Shown here piece after piece: positions 48,398-57,537 of a DNA stretch of 64,000 nt (its first letter is position 1; each line of letters begins with the position of its first letter). The notes under the pieces were generated by a model. The model was not told the DNA's origin. It worked only from the letters and a program-made list of their open reading frames with translations, and ran no database searches. Source of the DNA: Cyanobium sp. CACIAM 14 (GTDB lineage: Bacteria > Cyanobacteriota > Cyanobacteriia > PCC-6307 > Cyanobiaceae); contig JMRP01000001.1 in assembly GCA_000708525.1 (NCBI GenBank), positions 248,001 through 312,000 of the forward strand. The letters run 5' to 3'. The position numbers and the translations under genes were made by a program.

Positions 48398-49560
48398 ATC
48401 CCTGGCTCGGTCGCCGCATTCCTCTGGCCTGGTTGCTGCTCAAGCGGCAGCCCATGCGTCTTGCCGTGGCCCTGGCCGGAATCGGCTTCGCCGGGATCCT
48501 GATGTTCATGCAGCTGGGCTTCCGTGACGGTCTCTATGAGTCCAGTGTCACCATCCAGCAGCGCTTCGACGCCGATCTGGTCATGGTGAGTCCCCGCAGC
48601 GCCAGTTCAATTGGTATGAGCGGTTTTCCCGAACGGCGACTGGTCCAGACACTCGCTGATCCCGATGTGGATGGAATCAGTCCTGTCCACTGGAGACTCG
48701 TGCTCTGGCGCCATCCCAATCGACCGGTAACACGCTCGATCCTCGCCCTCGGTTTCGAGCCATCCGTTCCTTTCTTCACTGATCCCGGCCTGAAGGAGAA
48801 GGCAAGGGTCCTCACCCAGAAGGGCCGGGTACTCTTCGACCAACTTTCCCGGCCCGAGTTCGGACCCATCGGCAAATGGTTCCGCGAGGGCAGGACCGTT
48901 GAAACGGAGATCAACGCTCGCAGGATTCGGGTGGCTGGACTCGTCGAGCTTGGTCCCTCCTTCGGAGCAGACGGAACCATCCTGATGAGCCGGGAAACAT
49001 TTCTTCGTTTGCTTCCTAACACTCCGCCTGGCAGTATCGAGATCGGCCTGATCAGGCTGAAGTCAGGTTCTGACCCTGAGGCCGTGTTGCACCGCTTGCG
49101 CGCGATGCTGCCAAAGGATGTGTTGCTCTACACCAAGAATGGGTTCATGGAAGCGGAGAAGAATTACTGGCGGACAGGAACAGCCATCGGATACATTTTC
49201 ACCGTCGGAACTCTTATGGGGTTCGTTGTTGGCTGCGTTGTTGTTTATCAGATTCTCTACTCCGATGTAAGCGACCACCTCCCTGAATATGCCACCTTAC
49301 TGGCAATGGGATATCGGCTGGTTGGCCTGCTTGGGGTTGTGATCAGGGAGGGCCTGCTTCTTGCGCTGTTCGGTTTCCTCCCTGCATGGCTTGCGGGACA
49401 GCTTCTTTTCTCTCTGGTCCGAGGCGGCACCCGTCTGCCGGTCACGATGGATGCGCAGAAGGCAATCTTTGTTTTTTTGATGATTCTGCTGATGTGCATG
49501 GGATCAGCCTTGCTGGCGATGCGCAAGCTCGGTGATGCTGACCCAGCGGAAATCTTCTGA
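48394..49560 (+). CDS. devC: DevC-type ABC exporter permease
   Basis: A 388-residue FtsX/MacB-type permease. The N-terminal helix is VALAGIGFAGILMFMQLGFR, followed by a large periplasmic loop (about 50-260) and three C-terminal helices (YIFTVGTLMGFVVGCVVVYQ, GVVIREGLLLALFGFLPAWL, IFVFLMILLMCMGSALLAM). DSDVSDHLPEYATLLAMGY-like YSDVSDHLPEYATLLAMG is the DevC coupling segment. It overlaps devB by 4 bp. Composition falls to about 50% GC in parts (28/60 and 32/60 in two consecutive 60-base stretches from 49201), well below the flanks. Confidence 0.92.
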   Translation: MNPWLGRRIPLAWLLLKRQPMRLAVALAGIGFAGILMFMQLGFRDGLYESSVTIQQRFDADLVMVSPRSASSIGMSGFPERRLVQTLADPDVDGISPVHWRLVLWRHPNRPVTRSILALGFEPSVPFFTDPGLKEKARVLTQKGRVLFDQLSRPEFGPIGKWFREGRTVETEINARRIRVAGLVELGPSFGADGTILMSRETFLRLLPNTPPGSIEIGLIRLKSGSDPEAVLHRLRAMLPKDVLLYTKNGFMEAEKNYWRTGTAIGYIFTVGTLMGFVVGCVVVYQILYSDVSDHLPEYATLLAMGYRLVGLLGVVIREGLLLALFGFLPAWLAGQLLFSLVRGGTRLPVTMDAQKAIFVFLMILLMCMGSALLAMRKLGDADPAEIF

Positions 49561-49565
49561 GCTCC

Positions 49566-50327
49566 ATGACCCTCTCCTCTTCTCTCCATCGCAGTCTGAC
49601 TTCTCACGGCGGTTCGGACAGTCCCACCGGTGAACTCGCGCCAGCAATCTCCATCCAGGGACTGTCGCACTGGTTCGGCTCAGGCCAGATGCGTCGGCAG
49701 GTGCTGCATGGGCTCGACCTCGTCGTCCATCCTGGAGAGGTTCTGGTGCTCACGGGACCTTCGGGCTGCGGAAAGACCACCCTCCTCACGCTTGTCGGTG
49801 CCCTCCGTAAGGTCATGGAGGGTTCCGTAAGAGTCCTCGGCCAGGAACTGTTCAGGTCCAGCCGGGGGGAGCGCCAGCGGATCCGCCAGTCGATCGGCAT
49901 GATCTTCCAGGGCCACAACCTGCTCAGCTTTCTGACCGCCGAGCAGAACGTCCAGATGGGGGCCGATCTCCTGCCCGGTCTGAGCTACCGGGCCCGGCGA
50001 GATCTGGCCCGGGAATGGCTCCGGGCCGTTGGACTCTCCGACCACCTTTCCAAGCTCCCCCACGATCTCTCGGGTGGCCAGAAGCAGCGGGTGGCGATTG
50101 CCCGGGCTCTGGCGGCCCACCCGCGCCTGCTGCTGGCCGACGAACCCACCGCCGCGCTCGACAGCCGCACCGGCAGGGAGGTGGTGGATCTGCTCAAGCG
50201 CCTGGCCCAGGACGAGGGTTGTGCCGTACTGATGGTCACCCACGATCCCCGCATCCTCGACGTGGCCGATCGGCTGGTGCGGATGGAGGACGGCCGGCTC
50301 TGGGCCAGTGATGCCCTGGTTGGGTGA
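49566..50327 (+). CDS. devA: DevA-type ABC exporter ATP-binding subunit
   Basis: A 253-residue ATPase. Walker A is TGPSGCGKTTLL, the signature LSGGQKQRVAIARAL, Walker B RLLLADEPTAALD and the switch His in VTHDPR. It powers DevC. It starts 6 bp after the devC stop and completes a devBCA operon immediately downstream of pcyA. GC content returns to the local norm in its second half. Confidence 0.94.
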   Translation: MTLSSSLHRSLTSHGGSDSPTGELAPAISIQGLSHWFGSGQMRRQVLHGLDLVVHPGEVLVLTGPSGCGKTTLLTLVGALRKVMEGSVRVLGQELFRSSRGERQRIRQSIGMIFQGHNLLSFLTAEQNVQMGADLLPGLSYRARRDLAREWLRAVGLSDHLSKLPHDLSGGQKQRVAIARALAAHPRLLLADEPTAALDSRTGREVVDLLKRLAQDEGCAVLMVTHDPRILDVADRLVRMEDGRLWASDALVG

Positions 50328-50367
50328 GTAGGGTGGTGTCTCACCGTCACTCAGAAGCGCAGACCGC

Positions 50368-50523
50368 ATGGCGAAACGCAGGAATCTCAAGAAGGAGAAG
50401 CAGGAGCGCAACCGCGCCTATGCCCGCAAGTTCAAGAAGCGCAAGCTCCGCAACGACGGCCGCGGTGAAGGCGCCGGCAACGGCGTGACCGGAACGGCCA
50501 ACAACGGCGGGGCCGCCGACTGA
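50368..50523 (+). CDS. Small highly basic cyanobacterial protein
   Basis: A 51-residue protein. The N-terminal 30 residues are almost all Lys, Arg, Asn and Gln (AKRRNLKKEKQERNRAYARK, then FKKRKLR), followed by a Gly/Asn/Ala tail (GNGVTGTANNGGAAD). It resembles a nucleic-acid- or ribosome-binding peptide, and I recall near-identical small hypotheticals in other picocyanobacteria. It lies 40 bp after devA with its own ATG. Function unknown. Confidence 0.68.
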   Translation: MAKRRNLKKEKQERNRAYARKFKKRKLRNDGRGEGAGNGVTGTANNGGAAD

Positions 50524-50654
50524 CCAGCACAGGCCAGCGACGGCGGCCCAGGGGGATTCGATCGGATCCCCTTTTTCATGTCCATCCCTCCGGCCGGCCT
50601 GAGGCCCTCTCTGCGGCCCTCTCCCTCTGGCCCTGCACCGGATCGCCCCACCCG

Positions 50655-51593
50655 ATGTTCATCAGCGTCGTCATCCCCACGTACAACCGCCTGCCGATCC
50701 TGCGGCAGTGCCTGCAGGCCCTGGAACGGCAGGACGTTGCGGCACCGCTGGAGGCCTACGAGGTGGTGCTGGTGGACGACGGCTCCACCGACGACACGGT
50801 GCGCTGGCTGGACGCCCATGCCACCGCCTTTCCCCATGTCCGGCTGATCCGTCAGGAGCACGGCGGACCCGCGCAGGGGCGCAACCGCGGCGTCGAGGAG
50901 GCCCGGGGGGACGTGATCGTCTTCATCGACAGCGACCTGGTGGTGACCTCCCGATTCCTGCTGCACCACGCCACCACCCTGCGCCGGGCCTGGCAGCAGG
51001 CGGGTGATCGGCTCTGCTTCACCTACGGGGCGGTGATCAACACCCACAACTTCGAGGATCCGACCTCCGAACCCCACAAGCTGCGCGACCTGTCCTGGGC
51101 CTACTTCGCCACCGGCAACGTGGCGATCGACCGAGGGGTGCTGGAGGCGTCCGGTCTGTTCGACACCGGCTTCCGGCTCTACGGGTGGGAGGACCTGGAG
51201 CTGGGGGAGCGGTTGCGCCGCATGGGTGTGAAGCTGGTGCGCTGCCCCGAGGCCGTCGGCTACCACTGGCATCCGCCCCTGAGCCTGGAGCAGATTCCCG
51301 ATCTGGTGCGGGTGGAGCGGGAGCGGGCCCGGATGGGGCTGGTGTTCTTCCGCAAGCACCCGACCCGCCGGGTGCGCTTCATCATCCAGTTCACCTGGCT
51401 GCATCTGCTGCTCTGGGAGTTGCTCACCCTCGGCGGTCTGATCAACGAGCGCAGCCTCCGGCCCCTGCTGGGCTGGCTCATCCGCCACGGCAAACCCGGT
51501 CTGGCGATGGAACTGCTGCGACTGCCCCTGAACCGGTTCGGCGTCCGCACCCTCCATGCCGAAGCCCGTCAGCAGGCCCATTTGTTAAGTTGA
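50655..51593 (+). CDS. Family 2 glycosyltransferase
   Basis: A 312-residue GT-A enzyme. Nucleotide-sugar motifs are FISVVIPTYNRLPILRQCL, VVLVDDGSTDDTV and VIVFIDSDLVV (DxD-like). A galactosyltransferase-type C-terminal region contains GFRLYGWEDLELGERLRRMG, with the ED acid pair. The C-terminal helix set (FIIQFTWLHLLLWELLTL) may associate with the membrane. Donor and acceptor sugars are unknown. It lies between the small basic protein and rpsB, all on the plus strand. Confidence 0.9.
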   Translation: MFISVVIPTYNRLPILRQCLQALERQDVAAPLEAYEVVLVDDGSTDDTVRWLDAHATAFPHVRLIRQEHGGPAQGRNRGVEEARGDVIVFIDSDLVVTSRFLLHHATTLRRAWQQAGDRLCFTYGAVINTHNFEDPTSEPHKLRDLSWAYFATGNVAIDRGVLEASGLFDTGFRLYGWEDLELGERLRRMGVKLVRCPEAVGYHWHPPLSLEQIPDLVRVERERARMGLVFFRKHPTRRVRFIIQFTWLHLLLWELLTLGGLINERSLRPLLGWLIRHGKPGLAMELLRLPLNRFGVRTLHAEARQQAHLLS

Positions 51594-51686
51594 TCGGGCA
51601 ACCCCAACACCGCACACCTGCAAGTTTCGGGTGATCCCCCCGGGATCCCTGGCAGGTGGAGGCGAACCCGAAACCCCACAAACCGA

Positions 51687-52400
51687 ATGGCTGTCGTCAC
51701 TCTCGCCGAGATGATGGAGGCTGGTGCCCACTTCGGACACCAGACCCGTCGCTGGAACCCCAAGATGTCGCGCTACATCTACTGCGCGCGCAACGGGGTC
51801 CACATCATCGACCTCGTGCAGACCGCCGTCTGCATGAACAACGCCTACAAGTGGACCCGCAGCGCCGCGCGCAGCGGCAAGCGCTTTCTGTTCGTCGGCA
51901 CCAAGAAGCAGGCCTCCGAGGTGATCGCGCAGGAGGCCACCCGCTGCGGTGCCGCCTATGTCAACCAGCGCTGGCTGGGCGGAATGCTCACCAACTGGAG
52001 CACCATGCGGGCCCGCATCGACCGGCTCAAGGACCTGGAACGCATGGAGGCCTCCGGGGCCATCGCCATGCGGCCCAAGAAGGAGGCGGCCGTGCTGCGC
52101 CGCGAACTGGATCGTCTGCAGAAGTATCTGGGTGGTCTGAAGAACATGCGCCGCCTGCCGGATGTGGTGGTGCTGGTGGATCAGCGCCGGGAGACCAACG
52201 CGGTGCTCGAATGCCGCAAGCTCGACATCCCGCTCGTGTCGATGCTGGACACCAACTGCGACCCCGACCTCTGCGACGTTCCCATCCCCTGCAATGACGA
52301 CGCGGTGCGTTCGGTGCAGCTGGTGCTCGGCCGTCTTGCGGATGCGATCAACGAAGGCCGCCATGGAGCCCAGGATCAGCGCGGTGACGACGACGCCTGA
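51687..52400 (+). CDS. rpsB: 30S ribosomal protein S2
   Basis: A 237-residue protein with the S2 pattern: [47 protein letters not shown] and [20 protein letters not shown]. It is located at the back of the 30S subunit near the head-body junction. tsf follows after 35 bp, the classic rpsB-tsf operon. The 93-bp upstream leader is moderately AT-rich near its start (tttgttaagttgatc), possibly a promoter that overlaps the end of the glycosyltransferase gene. Confidence 0.98.
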   Translation: MAVVTLAEMMEAGAHFGHQTRRWNPKMSRYIYCARNGVHIIDLVQTAVCMNNAYKWTRSAARSGKRFLFVGTKKQASEVIAQEATRCGAAYVNQRWLGGMLTNWSTMRARIDRLKDLERMEASGAIAMRPKKEAAVLRRELDRLQKYLGGLKNMRRLPDVVVLVDQRRETNAVLECRKLDIPLVSMLDTNCDPDLCDVPIPCNDDAVRSVQLVLGRLADAINEGRHGAQDQRGDDDA

Positions 52401-52435
52401 GACATCCCCTCCCTCCGACCTCCCTCCCTATTCCC

Positions 52436-53095
52436 ATGTCTGAGATCACAGCGAAGCTCGTCAAGGACCTGCGCGACAAGACCGGCGCCGGCATGATGGA
52501 TTGCAAGAAGGCCCTCACCGAATCCGGTGGGGACGCCGCCAAGGCCGCCGAGTGGCTGCGCCAGAAGGGCATCGCCTCCGCCGAGAAGAAGGCCGGCCGC
52601 ACCGCCGCCGAAGGAGTCATCGGCAGCTACATCCACACCGGCGCCCGTGTCGGTGTGCTTGTGGAAGTCAACTGCGAGACCGACTTCGTCGCCCGGGGAG
52701 ATCTCTTCCAGGAACTGGTGCGCAACGTGGCGATGCAGATCGCCGCCTGCCCGAACGTGGAGTACGTGAGCACCGACGACATTCCTGCCGAGGTGGCCGA
52801 GCGCGAGAAGGCCATCGAGATGGGGCGCGATGACCTGGCCGGGAAGAAGGCGGAGATGAAGGAGAAGATCGTTGCCGGGCGCATCGGCAAGCGGCTCAAG
52901 GAAATGGCCTTGCTCGACCAGCCCTACATCCGCGACAACAGCGTGACCGTCGGAGAGATGGTGAAGTCGGCCGCCGGCAAGACCGGCGAGAACATCCGCG
53001 TGCGCCGCTTCACTCGGTACACCCTCGGTGAGGGGATCGAGGTGGAGCAGAGCGACTTCGCCGCCGAGGTGGCGGCGATGGGCAAGGCGGCCTGA
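52436..53095 (+). CDS. tsf: Translation elongation factor Ts
   Basis: A 219-residue guanine-nucleotide exchange factor for EF-Tu. It has the UBA-like N-domain ([22 protein letters not shown]), the [14 protein letters not shown] loop in the core and the short dimerisation domain ([19 protein letters not shown]) typical of cyanobacteria. The family start and length are normal. It is the second gene of rpsB-tsf; a small stem-loop spans its stop codon. Confidence 0.98.
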   Translation: MSEITAKLVKDLRDKTGAGMMDCKKALTESGGDAAKAAEWLRQKGIASAEKKAGRTAAEGVIGSYIHTGARVGVLVEVNCETDFVARGDLFQELVRNVAMQIAACPNVEYVSTDDIPAEVAEREKAIEMGRDDLAGKKAEMKEKIVAGRIGKRLKEMALLDQPYIRDNSVTVGEMVKSAAGKTGENIRVRRFTRYTLGEGIEVEQSDFAAEVAAMGKAA

Positions 53096-53108
53096 GCCGC
53101 CTCTCTTC
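53086..53108 (+). terminator. Weak stem-loop at the end of tsf
   Basis: GGCGGC at 53086-53091 and GCCGCC at 53096-53101 form a perfect 6-bp stem with a CTGA loop that contains the tsf stop codon region, followed by tctctt. The T-tract is poor and the stem short, so it may only attenuate transcription into the next gene. Confidence 0.3.
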
Positions 53109-53130
53109 CGCCTCCCCCGCGCCGGATCCG

Positions 53131-54297
53131 TTGAGCGAAACGCCCGATCCGATCGGTCTGCCGGCTCAGCTGGAGGCCATCACCCAGCAGCTGGAGGAGT
53201 CCAACCCCGCGCTCTACCGCCATCTCGCCCTCTACCTCCAGGTGCTCAGGCAGGTCCTGCCGCAGAGGGTGCGGCAGGCCTGTTTTCATCTGGCCACCCA
53301 GGTGCACCCCCAGCGCTACACGGCGTTGCCGGAGGAACGGCGTGGATTGCTTCACAGCCGGATCGACGGGCTGGTCGGCCGCTGCTCCAGCCTGCTCACG
53401 GTGGAGCAACTGGCGGTGCTCGCCCACCAGATCCACCGGGAAGGGCAGCGGCGTGAGCGTCACGACCATCGGCAGATCCTGGCGGAGCTCAGCCTGGGTC
53501 TGGAGGTTGAGGCGGGCTCCGAGGCCGATGCGCCCGCCGATCTCCTGCCGCCGGGGTCGGTCTGTCTGAGCTTCGCTCCTCCCCTCACGGGACTGCCCCA
53601 GTCCTGGGGAGCGTTCCTGCCAGCCGAGACCGGCAGGCCCGCGGGCCACGGTCAGGTCGAGCCGTTCGCCACCGGCTCTGGTGGCGCAGACGCGGACGAC
53701 TCGGGCGTGACGACTTCCGCTGCCGGAGTGTCCGCTGCCGAGGCTGCCGACGAGGCCGGCTCCGCGGGAGAGGAGATGGAGCGAGCCGGCTTCGATCCCG
53801 TCGCTGCAGACCAGGAAGCGAGCACCCTCTGGCAACGGCAGCGGCTGCCCCGGGAGCCCCGGTTGGTGCTGCAGTGGCTGGATGGCATGGAACTGGCCCT
53901 GGGGCGCCGTCTGCGCAACCTCTCCCATGCCGTCAACGTGGAACTTCTCCGGGCCGGCCTGAACCGGAGCCTTCTGCCGGTGAGCCTGCTGGATGCGGTG
54001 CTGGCCGGTCAGCTGGAGACACTGGCGGCCCCCGCCAATCTGCTGCGGCTCTCGCTGCCCTTCGGTGGGAACGCCGACAGCGGCCAGGCTCAGACAATGG
54101 CGGTGCTGCTGCGCACGGTTGAACTGGAGCTGGAGGAGCCCAAGCTGCGCACCTGCCGGCGGCGGCTTCAGCAGCACCGTCAGGAGGTCCGCAGAATGGC
54201 CCAGCAGTTCCGTCGTCTGCAACGGCGCCTCCGGATCCACCAGGCCGAACAGCTGTGGCTGCAGGACACCAGCCCCCTCCCAGACCCGAGCGACTGA
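53131..54297 (+). CDS. Conserved cyanobacterial protein between tsf and recG
   Basis: A 388-residue protein, start TTG 53131. Domain 1 (about 10-140) is helical (LEESNPALYRHLALYLQVLRQ, VRQACFHLATQVHPQRY). A low-complexity Ala/Gly/Asp/Glu linker covers about 160-235, and a second helical domain about 240-375 (LDGMELALGRRLRNLSHAVNVE, then a coiled-coil end RRMAQQFRRLQRRLRIHQAEQ). No motif gives a reaction. I recall this unknown in the same place (tsf, unknown, recG) in related genomes. The recG start lies 43 bp inside its 3' end. Confidence 0.78.
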   Translation: MSETPDPIGLPAQLEAITQQLEESNPALYRHLALYLQVLRQVLPQRVRQACFHLATQVHPQRYTALPEERRGLLHSRIDGLVGRCSSLLTVEQLAVLAHQIHREGQRRERHDHRQILAELSLGLEVEAGSEADAPADLLPPGSVCLSFAPPLTGLPQSWGAFLPAETGRPAGHGQVEPFATGSGGADADDSGVTTSAAGVSAAEAADEAGSAGEEMERAGFDPVAADQEASTLWQRQRLPREPRLVLQWLDGMELALGRRLRNLSHAVNVELLRAGLNRSLLPVSLLDAVLAGQLETLAAPANLLRLSLPFGGNADSGQAQTMAVLLRTVELELEEPKLRTCRRRLQQHRQEVRRMAQQFRRLQRRLRIHQAEQLWLQDTSPLPDPSD

Positions 54298-56777
54298 GCG
54301 CCACCCCGGAGTCCTTCGAGGGCTGGTGTATCGCCCTGCAGCAGGCCTGTCGCCTGGAGGCGGAACGGGGCTTCGGGAACCTCCAGGGCCGCCATGACAC
54401 CTTCAGTGGCTTCGTGCAGGCGAGCCTGGCCGCCCCCGCGGCCGATCTGGGCGATCCCGAGCGGCAGCGTCTTGCAGCCCTGGCCAGGGGCTTCGACCGG
54501 TATGCCTCGCTCGATCTGAGCGCGCGCCAGTCTCTGGTCCAGCGGCTGCGACAGGCCCTGCATGCGCTGCGGCGAGCGCGCCAGGAACCCGGGCCCGTTT
54601 CGGCCCCACGGCTGCGGCTGGCTCCCCTGCCCACCGAGCCGAACGGCGGTGGTGAGGGGCGAGGCCGTCTGACCCCGGAGACCCCCCTGGCGCAGGTGGC
54701 GGGAATCGGCGCGAAGACCGCCACCCGTCTGGCCGCCCTCGGACTGCTGGTGGTGCGTGATCTGGTGCACCACTACCCCCGCGACTATCTCGATTACGCC
54801 CATCTGGTGCGGATCGCCGGACTCGAGCCGGGCCGCACGGCCACCATCGTCGCCACGGTGCGCCGTTCTCATGCCTTCGGCAGCCCCCGCAATCCGAACC
54901 TGGCCATCCTGGAGCTGCATCTGCAGGACATCACGGGCCGGCTGCGGGTGACCCGCTTCTTCGCCGGTCGTCGCTTCAGCAGTCCGGGCTGGCTGAAATC
55001 CCAGCAGCGTCTCTATCCCGTGGGTGCCACGGTGGCCGTGAGCGGGCTGGTGAAGGAGAGCCCCTATGGGCCCTGCTTCGCCGATCCGCTCCTGGAGGTG
55101 CTGGAGGCCCCCGGAGCACCGGTGCGTTCGGAGCGGATCGGTCGTTTCGTGCCGGTCTACGCCCTCACCGAGGGTCTCAGCGGTGAGCAGCTCTCCAAGG
55201 CGGTCGCTGCCGTGCTGCCAGAGGTGGGCCGCTGGCCCGATCCCCTGCCGGAGCCCCTGCGGCGGGAACTGGATCTGCCCCGCCGCGGCGAGGCCCTGCA
55301 GGGGATCCACCGACCCGCCGATCGCGAGGCGCTGCAGCGCTGGCGGCGCCGGCTGGTGTTCGATGAGTTCCTGCTGCTGCAACTGGCTCTGGGGCAGCGG
55401 CGGCAGCGCCTGCGGCAGCAGCCTGCTCCGGCCCTGGTGCTGCCCGGCGGCGCCGACGACCTGGTGGGTCGGTTCCTGGCGCTCCTGCCCTTCCCCCTCA
55501 CCGGAGCCCAGAGCCGGGTGCTTGCGGAGATCCGTGCCGACATGGCCCGGCCCCGGCCGATGGCCCGGCTGGTGCAGGGGGACGTGGGCAGCGGCAAGAC
55601 CGTGGTGGCCCTGGCGGCCCTGCTCGGCGCGATCGAAGCCGGCTGCCAGGGGGCGCTGATGGCCCCCACCGAGGTGCTGGCGGCCCAGCACTTCCAGAAG
55701 CTGGCCCAGTGGCTGCCCAGGCTGAACGTGAGCAGCGACCTGCTCACCGGTTCCACCCCGGTCCGCCGACGGCGCCGGTTGCTGCAGGACCTGGCCAACG
55801 GGCAGGTGAGGCTGCTGGTGGGCACCCATGCGTTGCTCGAGGATCCGGTGCAGTTCGAGCGGCTGGGGCTGGTGGTGGTGGACGAGCAGCACCGCTTCGG
55901 CGTGCGCCAGCGTGGCCGCCTGCTGGCCAAGGGGCTCCAGCCCCACCTGCTGACGATGACCGCCACCCCGATTCCCCGCACCCTGGCGCTGTCGATCCAC
56001 GGCGATCTGGACATCAGCCAGATCGACGAGCTGCCGCCCGGCCGGACGCCGATCCGCACCCGGCTGCTGCGGGGGGCGGAGCGCCCCCAGGCCTGGGAGC
56101 TGGTGCGCCAGCAGGTGGCTCTCGGCCAGCAGGCCTATGTGGTGCTGCCGCTGGTGGAGGAGTCGGAGAAGCTGGATCTGCGCTCCGCCGTGGAGGTGCA
56201 CCGTCACCTCGCCGGGGAAGTGTTTCCCGGCCTGGCGGTGGGGCTCCTCCACGGCCGCATGAACGGCGAGGAGAAGCAGCAGGCCATCGACGCCTTCCAG
56301 GGAGGCCGCTGCCAGGTGCTGGTGTCCACCACGGTGGTGGAGGTGGGGGTGGACGTGCCCGCGGCCAGCGTGATGGTGATCGAGCACGCCGAACGGTTCG
56401 GCCTGGCCCAGCTGCACCAGCTGCGCGGACGGGTGGGCCGGGGAGCGGCCGCCTCCCACTGTTTGCTGATCCACGACGGGGACAGTGCCACGGCGCGCCA
56501 GCGGCTGGAGCTGCTGGTGCGCAGCGCCGACGGTTTCGAGATCGCCGAGATGGATCTGCGGCTGCGGGGGCCGGGTCAGGTGCTCGGCACCCGTCAGTCC
56601 GGTCTGCCGGATCTGGCCCTGGCCAGCCTCAGCGACGACGGCGACGTGCTGGAGGCGGCCCGCCTGGCCGCACGGCGGATTCTGGAGGAGGATCCCGGCC
56701 TGGAGCGCCATCCCGCTCTGCGAGTGGCTCTGGAGGAACAGCGGCGGCGCTCGCTGGAGGCGGCCCAGCTGAACTGA
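54255..56777 (+). CDS. recG: ATP-dependent DNA helicase RecG
   Basis: An 840-residue protein. A cyanobacterial N-terminal extension (about 1-140) is followed by the wedge/OB domain (GIGAKTATRLAALGL, HHYPRDYLDY) and two helicase lobes with QGDVGSGKTVVALAALLG (Walker A), VVVDEQHRFGVRQR (DEQH), TMTATPIPRTL and HGRMNGEEKQQAI. The C-terminal TRG motif region is RLRGPGQVLGTRQSGLPDL. It remodels stalled forks and D-loops. Start GTG 54255, overlapping the preceding gene by 43 bp, gives a full-length protein. Confidence 0.96.
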   Translation: MAAGHQPPPRPERLSATPESFEGWCIALQQACRLEAERGFGNLQGRHDTFSGFVQASLAAPAADLGDPERQRLAALARGFDRYASLDLSARQSLVQRLRQALHALRRARQEPGPVSAPRLRLAPLPTEPNGGGEGRGRLTPETPLAQVAGIGAKTATRLAALGLLVVRDLVHHYPRDYLDYAHLVRIAGLEPGRTATIVATVRRSHAFGSPRNPNLAILELHLQDITGRLRVTRFFAGRRFSSPGWLKSQQRLYPVGATVAVSGLVKESPYGPCFADPLLEVLEAPGAPVRSERIGRFVPVYALTEGLSGEQLSKAVAAVLPEVGRWPDPLPEPLRRELDLPRRGEALQGIHRPADREALQRWRRRLVFDEFLLLQLALGQRRQRLRQQPAPALVLPGGADDLVGRFLALLPFPLTGAQSRVLAEIRADMARPRPMARLVQGDVGSGKTVVALAALLGAIEAGCQGALMAPTEVLAAQHFQKLAQWLPRLNVSSDLLTGSTPVRRRRRLLQDLANGQVRLLVGTHALLEDPVQFERLGLVVVDEQHRFGVRQRGRLLAKGLQPHLLTMTATPIPRTLALSIHGDLDISQIDELPPGRTPIRTRLLRGAERPQAWELVRQQVALGQQAYVVLPLVEESEKLDLRSAVEVHRHLAGEVFPGLAVGLLHGRMNGEEKQQAIDAFQGGRCQVLVSTTVVEVGVDVPAASVMVIEHAERFGLAQLHQLRGRVGRGAAASHCLLIHDGDSATARQRLELLVRSADGFEIAEMDLRLRGPGQVLGTRQSGLPDLALASLSDDGDVLEAARLAARRILEEDPGLERHPALRVALEEQRRRSLEAAQLN

Positions 56778-56814
56778 GCGGTTGAATGGGGGCTTGCCGG
56801 CCCCGTCTGGTCCG

Positions 56815-57537
56815 ATGCCGCTGCGTCCCTGGAGTCCGATCCCCATCCAAGACGACGGTGAGCCCCTGCTGGATCTGCCGGCAGGCCTGTGGCGGCTGGA
56901 TCCCCATCCCTATCAGGCCCTCGGGGCGCCCTATGGCGAGGGGGTCAGCCCGTTCCGGCTGCGCCGGGGGGTGATCGAGCGGCTGGAGAGGGCCCAGGCC
57001 CTGCTCCGGCAGCGGCGACCGGAATGGCGGCTGGCCATCTTCGATGCCTGGCGGCCCATCGCCGTGCAGGCGTTCATGGTGCGCCACGCCTTCGCCGAGG
57101 CCTGCCGCCTGCGGGGCCTGGACCCCCGCGGCACCGGTCCGGCCCATCGGGCTGTGGCGGCCGAGGTGGACCGCTTCTGGGCGCCGCCGAGCAGCGATCC
57201 GGCCACGCCACCGCCGCACAGCACAGGAGCCGCCGTGGATCTGACCCTCGCGGACGCGCAGGGCCAGCCGCTGGCCATGGGAGGGGCGATCGACGCCATC
57301 GGCCCCATCGCGGAGCCCGGATACTATGCGGCGGCTCCGGCCGGCAGTGAAGCGGCCGCCTGGCATGGCCGTCGCCTGCTGCTGGCCGAGGTGATGGCGG
57401 GGGCGGGGTTCGCCCAGCACCCCAACGAGTGGTGGCACTTCAGCCACGGCGATCAGCTCTGGGCCTGGCGCCGCTCCGAACCCCGGGCGCTCTACGGCCG
57501 GGTGGACGGTGCGGTGGCGGCTGGCGGCGGGGCCTGA
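56815..57537 (+). CDS. VanX-type D-alanyl-D-alanine dipeptidase (M15D)
   Basis: A 240-residue protein. Zinc and catalytic residues of the M15D family are visible: PPHSTGAAVDLTL (SxHxxGxAxD form) and NEWWHFSHGD (ExxWH). AIFDAWRPIAVQ is the upstream strand-helix with the conserved Arg. These enzymes cleave D-Ala-D-Ala, here more likely for peptidoglycan recycling than for vancomycin resistance. No signal peptide is seen, so it is probably cytoplasmic. It follows recG by 37 bp; its 3' end overlaps a convergent small gene by 46 bp. Confidence 0.9.
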   Translation: MPLRPWSPIPIQDDGEPLLDLPAGLWRLDPHPYQALGAPYGEGVSPFRLRRGVIERLERAQALLRQRRPEWRLAIFDAWRPIAVQAFMVRHAFAEACRLRGLDPRGTGPAHRAVAAEVDRFWAPPSSDPATPPPHSTGAAVDLTLADAQGQPLAMGGAIDAIGPIAEPGYYAAAPAGSEAAAWHGRRLLLAEVMAGAGFAQHPNEWWHFSHGDQLWAWRRSEPRALYGRVDGAVAAGGGA

